A stretch of DNA of 64,000 nucleotides. Source: Culex pipiens pallens. Lineage: Eukaryota > Arthropoda > Insecta > Diptera > Culicidae. A program made the position numbers and the translations under genes. Under the pieces are notes generated by a model. The model was not told the origin of the DNA. It searched no databases and worked only from the letters and a program-made list of their open reading frames with translations. The DNA lies in contig NC_068938.1 in assembly GCF_016801865.2 (NCBI RefSeq), forward strand, positions 7,821,101 to 7,885,100. Direction: 5' to 3'. How positions within the stretch are numbered: position 1 is the first letter of the stretch; each line of letters starts with the position of its first letter. Of the stretch, positions 32,994 through 44,900 are shown in pieces.

Positions 32994-35900
32994 AGTTTTT
33001 TTTATAGTAATGTTGAGTTTTTACTTACTTATCACATAATTCCAAAATATTGGATTATAATTTTTTCTAGACAGAAACCAATTATGTTTCAGTTTTCTGA
33101 AATAATGGTGTAAAATATCTAAAATTTCATTGCTTTTATTTTTTCATAATTTGCTGTCATAAATGTTCCAATGTTGTTATCATTTTGCTTAAACCAGTTT
33201 AAACCCAATTTGAGTAATGCACAATATTGGGGGACATTTTTCAACAACATTTTATTGTATTATTATCTATTAAAACTCAATTTTGTAACCATAGAGAAGT
33301 TTGGACTAAACCTTTGTTGCAGGGATCTGTTTTTAAATGATGGAACTAGGAATTTTCAAACAAATACATTTTGAAATACATTGACAGTAGTTTCGTTGAC
33401 AAAAAAAAAAACAAATTTAAAAAAAGCTCTGAAACATTACAATATATTTGTCTTAGGACTGCAAAAAGGAAATATTGTAATTTTGAAATATTTTATTATT
33501 CAAGGACCAACAGTAACTTTTGACCCATTAAGCATTTTTCAAAAATGTATAAGGCCGAGGGGGGTCAAAAAAATTAAAAAATATAAATATTGAAATAACA
33601 AGTCATAGTTTCAGAATTTGCATAGAAAAAGAGTTTTAAAATGCATTTTATACTATTTCAGTTGTTTTGCATTCATTAATTTAAAAAAATTAAAGATTTG
33701 ACGAAAATCGAAAATTGTCAAAAATTCAAAAGATTTTTAAATCAACCCAAACATGCTTAAAATGATTCTAAACGCAGGGAAATGCAATTAAAATCGATTT
33801 CAGCTGATTGTACTTAAATTTTGAAGTTTGTTGAAAAAATATTGTTTTATCCTTCATTTTTTTGGGCCAACTTGAAGGGGGGGGGGGGTTGAAACAAAAA
33901 CTTTAATTAAAATTTGTACCAGCCTATTTGAAATAAATTCAAACCCAACTTAATAAAAATACTTTGAAAACATGGAATTCTAGACAAAAGAAATTAAATG
34001 GAGAATGACAAGATTTCTAAACAATTTATTTTATTTTATCACGTTGATTTTTTAAAATTCATTCTAATTGTTTTTTATTACCAACAAATGTGTTTTCTAA
34101 ATTGTCCTAAAATAATATTTCATTAAAACTCCAGGTATCATGAATCACAAGTTTGAAATTATTTTGGTGATTTTTGTCAACACATTATAAAAAAAAAACT
34201 TTAAAAGTTTCTAATCTTAATTTTAAAGTTTTATACTGTGACTTTTTTTGCTTCCATTAAAAAAAATCAGGCAGCTGAATTTTGTTGCAGATATGACATT
34301 TGGTCAATATATTTTACCAGACTTTCAAACAGGATTTTTCTTATTTTTATCTTTTTTTATATTTTTGTTTTAAATTTAAATAAATTATTGCTTATCTGTT
34401 TATGGTTTTTTGAAATAGTCAACTTTCAGTGAAGAGCTGTCATTGAATATGCCATCTCAATATATGGGTCATTTATCTTTTAACTTCTGAAAAGCGTCCT
34501 GCATAACTCATTTCCTTTTTTTATCTTAATATCCTTTCTCTTAATATTGTTGGTCCCAGCAGCTGCACTTTTTCTGGATTTGTTTTGCTTTTTTGTCATT
34601 CAAAAATTACTTTATTTTTTTCCTGATAAATATTATTGAATTTTTTGGTCTAGTTTTCTATTTTTTTCTGTCTTTATTGTTTTAATAGTTCACGTAAGCT
34701 GAAAAAGTTATTTTCCTGATTTTTGTTCCATTTCCGTTTCTGATCCTCATAATATTTCCTTGAATAAAAAGTTTTAATTCATTTGCTAACTGCACCTTAA
34801 GGGTTGTATCAAAAATTAAAAAAAAAATTATTTCTGATTGTTTAAAGGTACAACATTGTGTCTTTAAAATTGAGATTTGTAATGAAATGAGTCTTTTGAT
34901 TCTCTGTTTATTTTATAATATTTTGCATTATTTACCATCGATTAATTTTCAAAATTTAGAAACATGCGATTTAAGGGTGGGTTTCTATGCTCATAGTTTT
35001 GTTAAAATCCTGCACCGTCATTTTTTTTTTTTTTTTTTGCAGAAAGACATAAACTTCTAAAAATAGTTGCATCGGTCTAAGTAGAAACAATTCTGAATTC
35101 GATCAAAACTCTAAAAACTTTTTTTATATGGCTTTTTTCGGCAATCTTGTACATTTTTCATAAAAAATCTTTAAACAATCTAGTGGGCTGGTCTAACAAA
35201 TAAGCATGTAGAATTTAAATAAAAATTTATGTTATTTTCATTCTTTTTTTTTCAGAAAAATATTATTTTACCAGGGCTCCGAAAAGTTATTAAGGTAGGT
35301 TTGATTTAAGGCGTATCAAAATTATTGACATTAACAAAAACCCTTTTTTGCAAAATCTAAACTCGAAAAAGCCTCTTATCATCTCAGGAATTGAAGTCTA
35401 ATCACCAAATGCTAAAAAAAAAAAAAAAATTACAACTTTGCCGGAGACACTGAATCGATCAATTTTTTTTCTTAAAACACAGATTTTTTAATGTTTACAC
35501 AAAAAAATTTAAGAAAAAAACTTTTATAGAAAAACATAGAAAAACAACATAAAAAGATAGTGACAGTTTTTGTGCGAAATATGTGGAATTTTACATCAGG
35601 AACAGGTAAATTTTTTCATCAGTTTCGGTTGAATTTCACATTTCTATACATTATTTTAGATAGAATTACTCAAAAAAGTGGTAATATTCAAGCAACCAAA
35701 TTTTCAATCTTCCGAATTTCATCTATTGTTTACTGTGTATCCAGAATTTATTAGGATAGATAAATAAACATCATCAAAATAAGCTTATTCTTATGAAGTA
35801 CTCTGAGTTTAAAATTTTTCACTTGACTTGAAATTAAGGTTTTCACTCAGAGTATTCAATTTTGTTAATAAAACATTCAGTGTATTTTTACATGATAATA

Positions 35901-36100
35901 TGAACATTTTTCAGATATTATCTTGCGTTTCAAAGTTATCTGATGTTTCTGAATAAGTGTTTGTTAAGACACATGACTGATTTCATTTGATTTATTATAA
36001 TGAACACTCAAACACTCAAACTTTTAAATATTTAAAGAATAAATTCTGTTGATTTTTACCTGTTGTTAAACTTTTTTAACCCACAATGCCTCTTTTAATC
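32994..36100. other. AT-rich intergenic DNA
   Basis: No gene is seen. About 33610-33900 is a reversed copy of the 9690-10020 repeat, including its G-run. About 35540-35745 is a copy of the 16127-16362 repeat. Long T-runs occur near 35018-35040. Confidence 0.4.
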
Positions 36101-37720
36101 TAGTTAGCTCCGCTAGTTAAGTTACAGTCCATTCACTCTCCCAATTTCTCTAGCTTGCATTCCCAGAGAGACGCCTACTTCGACGCTTTGCCTCTCCCTC
36201 TCTGTGCTACTAACAACAAAACAAAACGCAAACCACCGCGCGTATTATCTTTTTCACTCAGATCTTTTCAAACATGCACGAAGCAAAATGATCATCGTTC
36301 GGTCAAAACGTTCACCGTTCGGTCAGAACGTTCATCGTTTGTGCAAAACAAGAGAGAATTGAAGGAAAAATTTCCATTTCCGGTCTCTTTTCGCTCAATT
36401 CTCTCCCATTTATCGTCAAATTCCTTCATTTTCTTTACATTCGCGTCCTATTTCCTGCTCCCTGATTCCTGTTTACATGCATGGGAGTTCATTGCTCATG
36501 AAAGTGAGTTCATTGTAAGTGCTCGTTTGAAAACCTACCAATGAAATCGAGAATATAAAATCGCGGCCTGTTTTGATCCATACTCGCGGGCCAACACCAA
36601 CACAAGAATGGCTCGCGCGCGCAGCGTGAAGCTTTTGTGTTGTTGATTTCTTGCGTTTCATGCTTTCTCTTCGAAAATCTGCAGCTTCCGCTGGAGTGGT
36701 TATCTCGCTTGTGTGTTAGAAGTTGAATGACCTCTGAGACGAACGGGGATGTTTTTAGAAGAAGTGTTTGTTAAACTTTAAAGTTAGTTTTAAGAAGTGC
36801 TTGAATTTAATTTACATGACTTTCTCACAAGCACCTGCAAGTCGAAAGTTTACTATCTTTAGTATACTCAAAACAAAAACAGAAGCGACTTAACGCACAC
36901 CGTCAAGCTATTCATTCACGCTTTCACTAACATTGTTAAGATTTTCGTGTCACACATTGATGAAAAGAAGCGGTCGTCTCGACGACCGCTAAATTGAATC
37001 CAATTAATCTACTTGCATACTAGCACTCTCGCTCTCATTCTCACACTGGGAATCTCTGGACACATGTCTGGCAGCGAGTCTTGTCCCGTAGTGCTTTGCC
37101 GAGCGCGCTCCGTAGTAGAAGTGTTCAATGAGTCGCCGAGTCGTCAAGTCGCGTTCGTTGATTAAGTTAGTGAGCTGCGTTGAAGGAAATTTCTCCCCCG
37201 GATCCTCAAGTGGTCACGAGCTTAAAGGGTGTGTTTAAAGTTGGCTTTGTTAGCACGGCTTAAGTTGTTTCGATTTTTGTTTCCCTGGCGGATAATTACT
37301 GTCTATTGCGATTTAGTCATTTCTAATGAGAAACCTTGGATTGCTCTTTTATCAGTGTGGCGAGTGTCGATACTTGCATGATAGATTGTGCGCTGTTATC
37401 AAACACTCTCAGGATAGATAAGAATCAACAGCCGGGTTACATCGCAGCTGCACCTTAAGTCAAGTGACTTTGTTTCAGTTTGCATATTGCGTGTGTGTGT
37501 AAAGTTCGCGTAACGTTATAATTACTGCAGCGCCTTAATCTGGGTAACCTTGACCGTAGTGGCTCCAAAGTGAAAGATCAGCACTAAAGTGATGTGTTTT
37601 TGCATACCGTTTAAAGTAGCTTCACCTTAAGTACAGACTGGCACCCTCCCCGTCGCACACGTGTGTCAGCGAATCAGAGTCTAGAGTGAGTGTGATGATT
37701 ACATTTTTTCTTTCCTTCAC
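36101..37720 (+). promoter_or_regulatory. GC-richer unique stretch, possible distal leader/promoter of gene 4
   Basis: This stretch lacks recognised repeats and is clearly less AT-rich than its flanks. It contains short tandem GTTCGGTCA...CGTTCA units at about 36295-36345, and AGTCGCCGAGTCGTCAAGTCGCG near 37130. A splice acceptor in front of gene 4 (41791) implies an upstream non-coding exon, and this is the best candidate region. No defined site can be shown. Confidence 0.3.
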
Positions 37721-39713
37721 GATTGAGGTTGACCTTTGCTAATGGGATGCCAAGTCCGGGACTATCTGGTGGAGAACTTCTAGTAGACTCTCCAGCAGTG
37801 AAGTTGCGAATAAAAAAAGGTTTCGTTAGTATAGCTTTATCATCGAGCCTGTTTTGTTTGCTTCAAGTGTGGTGCGACAAATTTAAACTGATTGGGGGTT
37901 TTGATCTACTTTGAATTGCATATCGATCAGGTTTGATCGATAATCGATTCTGGATTGTGTGACAAGATTGCAACCTCCATGTTGGATTGACGTGCATAGA
38001 ATGAAATCTAATTTTGGGGTTTCCCTTAACTTGTCGTGACGTGTGCCCATATTCATAAAATATTGAACAACTTCCCACATCAAGCTTGTTAGATTGTCAG
38101 GTAAAATAAATATTGAGTGTGAAATTCTATAAGGCCATTAAATACCGGTACAAAAATAGAGAGTTAAATGGAAAAACACAGTAAAAATAAATTAATATTG
38201 CATCTTGAAATTGATAAATTGTTTTTAATGCGTAATTATATCTTTGAAACTGAAATCAATGTGAAATTACATCACAAATAAGGTCACAACATCAAATTTT
38301 ACACCTTTAAAATATACATTTGTTTTAACTGTTTATGCAAAAACAAATTCAGTTAGCAAAACACGCAACCAGCCCTTGCATCATGTATAATTTCATCGTT
38401 TAGCACAGCTTACAAGCGGTGCTATTTTCACAATAGAGTCGGAACTCTAATTGTGGGTATGCGCTTTCAACAGCTTCCGATGCAAGTCGCAAAGCAATTT
38501 TATTCCACTCCGTGATGAACCTTGAGATTTCTAACCATCTTTAATCAAATTTGCATTATCGAAATGACTTGGAAAAGTTTGATTGTTTATCAAAATTGTT
38601 GCATTTTCACTCGTTTTATTCATAAATTTTGTGGAAATTTCAAATTCATCACTTCAATTTTAATAAATGCATGGACTGTGAAGTAACGAATCACCTTAAG
38701 TTGTTATTGGAAATATAATTTAAGAAATTTGTCTACATGATTTAAGTTATGATATGCTTAACTAACACGTTATTTAATAACGACCGATAAACAAACAGGC
38801 TATAAAGACACTGCCTGTCATTTAACAAACCTCGTGTTCTCAAAATGTATAATTTAATTACTGAGCACAGCTTACAAGCTTCCGTTCAATTCTCATGATA
38901 TAATCTACGTTTCAGATATGAATAAATTACTGCTACATACATCGAGAAAAAAACTGATAAGTTACCCCGAAAATTGTGATTTATTCATTAGTGTAAACGG
39001 TATTTAATAAGCACATCATGTTGCGTTTCATTTCAATATTTGATTTGAAACATGTATTTTTGATATTTTTTTATGTGTACCTGGAACAATGAAAAATTCA
39101 ATAATAAACAATTTATTGAACAAAGATTCTCATCATGTAAGGAAATTTCCATTGAGCTACAAAGAATTCAATTGTTTATGCATAACTTTATTTCAATTCT
39201 CAAATGTTTTATATTGTATGAATTTGTTAAAAACAAAAAAAAATCTTTTAATGGTGTGTTTATTTTACTTTTTTTTAACAAAGTTTATCACTTTCATGCC
39301 GTTTATTAATCAGCTGCGAATTTTTAACATAAATGTTTTTCATGGCATATTTTTCTTATAATATCTTTTATAGGTGATTTTTTTTACTAACCCTACTAGT
39401 TATTTCGAATCACTGGACGTTGCGATCAGTCTTTGAAAGATAACATAATTGTTTTTTTTTCAATTTTCAAAATTTTTTAGCGAGGAGTATCAAAAAATGC
39501 AATATACTTTATAAATGAACGTTATGCAATGTGTTCTGAATTGTTAACAATCGATTTTATTTTTTACTGATCAAAGTGTTTTAAAGTTTTATTTGACCAA
39601 TAAGTCAAAACAAAAATTTTTGCCCCCTGATCTTTTGAAAAAAAAATTGAAGGAGTGGAGGGTGCTTGGAATAAAATTACAAATAAAGATTTTAATGTTT
39701 TTTTTATTTTTTT
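37721..39713. other. AT-rich DNA, no gene seen
   Basis: Open frames of 60-90 codons occur but none has recognisable family features or favourable composition. It is probably intergenic or leader-intron sequence of gene 4. Confidence 0.4.
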
Positions 39714-41091
39714 TCTCCGATTTGCGTGAATCTTTGTTCTAAGGGGTAACTTTTGTCCCTGAGCATGAATCCTAGGTCCGTTTTTTGATATCTCATGGCG
39801 GAGGGTTGGTACGACCATTCCATTTATGAACATGCGAAAGAAGACATGTTTTTCAATAACTGGCAGCATTTGGTGATGAGATTGAAATGTGGTGTCAAAG
39901 GGACTTTTATGTAAAATTGGACGCCTATTTTTCAACAAAAAACGTTACTTAATCCACCTTTAGGTGGTTGGTGCCTTCCTCACATTCATAAAGTCAATAC
40001 ATTCAGTAAAAATAGCAACATTTCCCCTTAACATGTTTAACAAATCGACTTGATTACTCATTTCTTTTGATAGGGTTCGCAGACCTTCAATATCGGCAAA
40101 GTATGATAAAAAACCTATTCAACGATAGTTCGCATGGAAGATTTAGACAATATTTCTATCACAATATCTGAAATCCGGCCTCCAAAAAGTGTATAAATAA
40201 CACTTAAGTGCTAATAACTTTTGATAGGTTTGTCAGATCTTCAGTGTTTTGGGTTCATTGGAAAGGTCTTTTTAATACCTTTCTGAAAATGTATAACATG
40301 ATAGGTTTCTTGCAAAAAACACCCTTTTTACAATCATCCGGACATACGCCAAAATCGTTTTTTAGCATAATTCTTGAAGTACTTAACTAAAATTGATGAT
40401 TTTAAATAGAGACCTTTGGGACCCCAAGACGGATCGAATGAGACTAATACGGTCAAAATCCGTTCATCCAGTCCGGAGATAATCAAGTAACAATTTTTTT
40501 GTCCACCCACCTACACACATCCACACAGACATTTGCTCAGAACATGATTCTGAGTCGATATGTATAACGTGAAGGTTAGTCTACGAGGTCATATTAATAA
40601 GTTAATTTTCGAGTGATTTTATAGCCTTTCCTCAGTAAGGTGAGGAAGGCAAAACTATTTTTCATCCAAAAAAAAACACTTAAAAAAGTTTTTAAAATTT
40701 TCCCTTTTTTTGTTACTCAACCGTAAAACATTTTAGAACATGTAATTTTAAGAGAGATTTAATGTTCTTTTAGAATCTTCATTAATCAAGAAGGGTTTTT
40801 ATTTTTTCATTTAGAACTACATTTTGAATTTCATAATTTTGTGTTTTTCTAACTTTGTAAGATATTTTTTTAGAGTGTAACAATGTTCTACAAAGTTATA
40901 GAACAGACAATTACAAAAAAAAAATATTTATAAACATAAGGGGTTTACTTGTAAACATCGCGAGTTATCGCGTTTTTAAGAAAAACAGTTTTGAAAAAGT
41001 TGGTTGTGTCGATCATGGCCGTTCACTGCCACCCGCGGCAGACACGATCGACGAAACAAAAAAAAACAAAAAAAGTAACCTTTTCAAATAA
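39714..41091. repeat. Foldback element, family A, copy 3, degraded
   Basis: Left-arm sequence at 39714-39949 and 40656-41010 matches copies 1 and 2, with many more substitutions. The spacer follows (about 41010-41075). The right arm is absent after about 41091. The copy is split by the element at 39950-40655, which must therefore be younger than this foldback insertion. Confidence 0.75.
39950..40655. mobile_element. TIR element (copy B of the 1771-2727 family), nested in foldback A
   Basis: It starts TTACTTAATCCACCTTTAGG and ends GTGAGGAAGGCAAAA, as in copy A. It holds essentially one internal unit (TAATAACTTTTGATAGG near 40210) against more than two in copy A, so the tandem array changes length between copies. 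Confidence 0.75.
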
Positions 41092-41416
41092 AAAAAATCG
41101 TATGACCCATAAACTACACTAAAATGATTTAAAATTTTGAAATTCAAGTTTTATCCATTAAATCCAACATATTGAACAAAAATTATTTAAAAGGCGATCA
41201 AATATTCAACAAAAATATCAAAGAGTTGATTTTTAGTGCGGTAATTATTGGCGAAAAACGTACCTCAACTTTTGACAGCTGCCAAAATGACAGAATTTGT
41301 TATAGAAACGAGATTTTGTCAGCTAAATAATCTTAAGATGTTCCCTACACAACCCTTTTAACAGAATTAAGTACCATTGAGAAGATCCTGAGAAATGGAA
41401 AAAACCGTAAAAAATT

Positions 41417-41470
41417 ATTTGGACCCAATCTCACCTCTCAGATCCAATGTCACCCCCACTGACGGTAAAG
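41417..41470 (-). repeat. MITE remnant (GGGGTGACATTGG type)
   Basis: On the minus strand a GTCA..GGGGGTGACATTGGATC stretch resembles 59405-59455 on the plus strand. Only the end is preserved. Confidence 0.35.
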
Positions 41471-41540
41471 AAAACACACCCTTTTATGTCAAAAACCATA
41501 AGATTACATTTAAGATTCAAGATTTTCATTGCAGACAAGG

Positions 41541-41695
41541 GACCATCCACAAACCACGTGGACACTTTTTTGAGAATCTCAACCGCCCCCCCCTTCGTGG
41601 ACAATTGTTCATACAAAAAAAACTTTTTTGTATGGAGCGTGGACAATCGCCATACCCCCCCCCCCTTAAAATGTCCACGTGGTTTATGGATGGTC
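41541..41695. mobile_element. Palindromic MITE with GACCATCC...CCACGTGG ends
   Basis: The 24-bp ends (starting GACCATCCACAAACCACG and its complement at 41672-41695) match at all but one position. The interior contains two C-runs and the CGTGGACAATTG / CGTGGACAATCG pair. A partial copy lies at about 61695-61848. Confidence 0.7.
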
Positions 41696-41791
41696 ACTAA
41701 CTAAAAATTGAAATTATTCTCATCCCCATGAGTAAAAATTACCCCACGTCGTCAATGTAAGCAACAATATTATAGCATCGTTTATTTACAG

Positions 41792-41929
41792 ATTCAAAAC
41801 GTGATGATAAGCGCTTCCGTAAATTCTAACACAACGATGCAGTAGCTGTCTAGAATTTCTACAAGGCAAAACAGTTGCACTTAAATAACAAATTCGATTT
41901 AATCGTAACCGATACACACTTAGACCACA
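41792..41929 (+). promoter_or_regulatory. Leader exon of gene 4 with upstream ORF
   Basis: GTTTATTTACAG ending at 41791 is a good splice acceptor, so the leader exon probably starts at 41792. It contains a 13-residue upstream ORF (ATG 41804, TAG ending 41845) before the main ATG at 41930. Confidence 0.45.
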
Positions 41930-44900
41930 ATGGGAACCGACACCGCAATTTCCATCGATGTGGGAGGCCAAAAGGACATTGGGACTACGTGCTTGAGCTT
42001 CCAGCAGATATCGTACCAGGTTCGTGGAACCAATGGCAAAACTAAGCAGCTGCTGCACGACATTTCCGGAAGCTTTCGGTCGGGCAGGTTGGCCGGCATC
42101 ATGGGACCTTCGGGTGCAGGAAAGTCCACCCTGTTGAACGTACTGAGTGGGTTCAAGTGAGTAGATTAGTGGGAGGGAGATAATGACGACTTGGTTGATG
42201 ATTGATCGTTTCTTTTGTTTGCAGGACGTCCAAAATGAGCGGCAAGCTGCTGGTCAACGGGCAACCCATTAAACCGCAAAAGTATCGCCGCGAGGTCACT
42301 TACACGTCCCAGGATGTCAGCATGCTGGAGAACATCACCGTCCTGGAGAGTTTGGACTTTGCGGCGGAGTTGAAGCTACCGAAGGAGGTTTCGTTGATGG
42401 TCAAGTCGAAGATCTCCAACGACATCGTGAAGCTGTTGGGACTTCAGAAGTGTGTCCACAACCTGGTCGGGACGATCTCCGGCGGGGAAAAGAAGCGGCT
42501 CTCTATCGGACTGGAGTTGATCTCGAATCCGAAGATTTTGTTCTTTGACGAACCGACCAGCGGGTTGGACATCATTGCCGCGATGCAGGTCGTCGCACAT
42601 CTCAAGGAGTTGGCGCTCAGCGGACGGTGCGTGGTTTGTGTGATTCATCAGCCCAGTTCGAGCATCCTGCAGATGTTTGACGACCTGATGATCCTTTCCG
42701 AGGGCAAGTGCGTCTACAAGGGACCGCTGGACGACCTCGTGCCCACCTTCAAGGCCTGTGGATTCGATTGTCCAAACTACTACAACCGGGCGGATTTCGC
42801 ACTGGAAGTGGCCAGCCTAAAACACGAAGGCAACGTCCTCAACCTGATCGAGAAAGCCAGCGAAACCCCGGAGAAAGAACCCCAGCAAATCACGCTGGTG
42901 AACAATTCCCCCAGCAGTGAGGAAAAGGACGCGATGCTTCTCCCGAGTGAATCTTCCTCCGACAGCAGCTATCAACCGGCTTCCCAAATTAGGGTGGATC
43001 ACTCGCGCCAATACCCGGTGTCCCAGTGGAGTCAGTTTGTAACGCTAACCAAGCGGACAACCCTGTGCACCTTTCGGGATATGCAGCTGATGAAGATGCG
43101 AATCATGACCCATCTCTTTGTGGGACTGCTCATCGGGGTCGTGTTCTGGGATGTGGGAAACGATGGGGCGAAAGTGCTTAGCAATGCATCGTGCCTGTTT
43201 TTCTTTCTTATTTTTGTGTTCTTCTCCAACTCGATGCCACTGGTGATGACTTGTGAGTGTATTGTGATTCTTTGAGTGATGTATTATCTTATTAAAAATT
43301 ACTTTATTTTAGTTCCACTTGAAACGGCGGTATTTCTGAGGGAGCAAAAGAACAATTGGTACTCGTTGAAGGCGTACTTTTTCTCAAAGTTGGTGTCCGA
43401 TTTTCCATTTCTGGTAAGTAAAAGCTTATTACCATTTAACAAAGTCCTACTTTTAAACTTTAAATTTAAACAACATTAGAATTGACTTAATCTTTGGAAG
43501 ATTATCGGTGGTTTATTAAAGTATATTTTTTATTAGAGTTGAAATTATAACATACAATTTTATATAGATAAAACAAGCCCTCTTGCCGAAAATCTAAAAG
43601 ATAAAGTATTTTTTTAATAAATGAAGTTTTTGAGTATTTGACATTACAACTAGAACTTATTATACTTGTACTTCCCCCGAAATGAAAATGCTGCATGACG
43701 GGACAACATCGCAAAACTGTACTTAAAAAAGCAAACAAAAATAATCACTGCAGCTAAACATGCCAGCTCATTTTTTATGCACAGTTTAATGCAATTATGA
43801 AGAATAAACGCATTCAAATCATACTGCAATTATTAAATATTGATAAAAAAAAATCTATCATTTGGAAAATCCCATTGAAATTGTACAAAGTGAAAATTTT
43901 GTGTATCTTCGCTAAGAATCAGTCCAGTTGGTTCGTTCATACATGTTTCCATACAAATTTGGCAGCTCTTCATACAAAAATAGTATGCAAATATGCAAAA
44001 ATCTGACTTTTGGGAATGATTTCTGATCAATTTTAAGTGTTTAGTTGTAGGTACATTGCCATCCCGTTTGTGGCAACATTTGATTTTAGCAAAAGTTTCT
44101 TCAACTATTCCTGATTTTGGCAACAACCAAATTAATTCAATATTTTTGGTCTTGTTATACTTTCGAAACAAACATTTATTTGTTGTTTCTCAAAATAGAA
44201 TTATTTTTAATGCAAATAATATAATTTATCATTCATCAATTTTTTTTCGGAAGGCAATTTTTTTTTATTTCCGTCATGACGTGATTTATGAATATTCTCG
44301 TAAACCAAAACCGTAATTACAAAGGGTTAACGATGTTTATGATCTCACACAAATATTAGTAGTTTTTTCTTAACAATACACTTTTGAGATTTTCCGATGT
44401 TGGCAACATAATAATCACGTCGTGTTGCAAAAAACGGGATTGCACTGTATTGACAAAGACAATTTTTTATTTTTTAAACACTTTGTTTTCCTTTCAAGTT
44501 CGATTCCCAAACCTGTATTTAAGTTTTTAGATTTTTTACGTTTAAGGCATTTTAGAGCCGTAGAGAAGTATATGTGAAGAAATTCCGTCGATTTTTTTTA
44601 AACCCGCAAAAAGTTTTATAATGATTTGTTGTATGTGAAGGGAATTTCCTGTCAAAAAGTACTCTACATTAATTTTAAAAAAGTTCACAGATTGATAACT
44701 ATAACATAATTGAAATTTTCGCAGCTTTGTGTTTTAATTAAACAAAAACATACCTTGGATTGTTTTTTTCATCAAAATCAAACATTAAGCGACTGTAACT
44801 CTTAAAAGTTAAACTTTTTAATATTAATGCAGAAGTCTTTTCAATTGGAAATTCGATTTCACCTCATGTTTTTTTTTAATTAAATATGTCTTTATTGAAC

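Noticed and set aside
36155..36544. 129-codon open frame in the unique GC-richer stretch
   Set aside because: It lacks an ATG start (it opens with TTG), and composition and residues match no family. A leader or promoter role is more likely.
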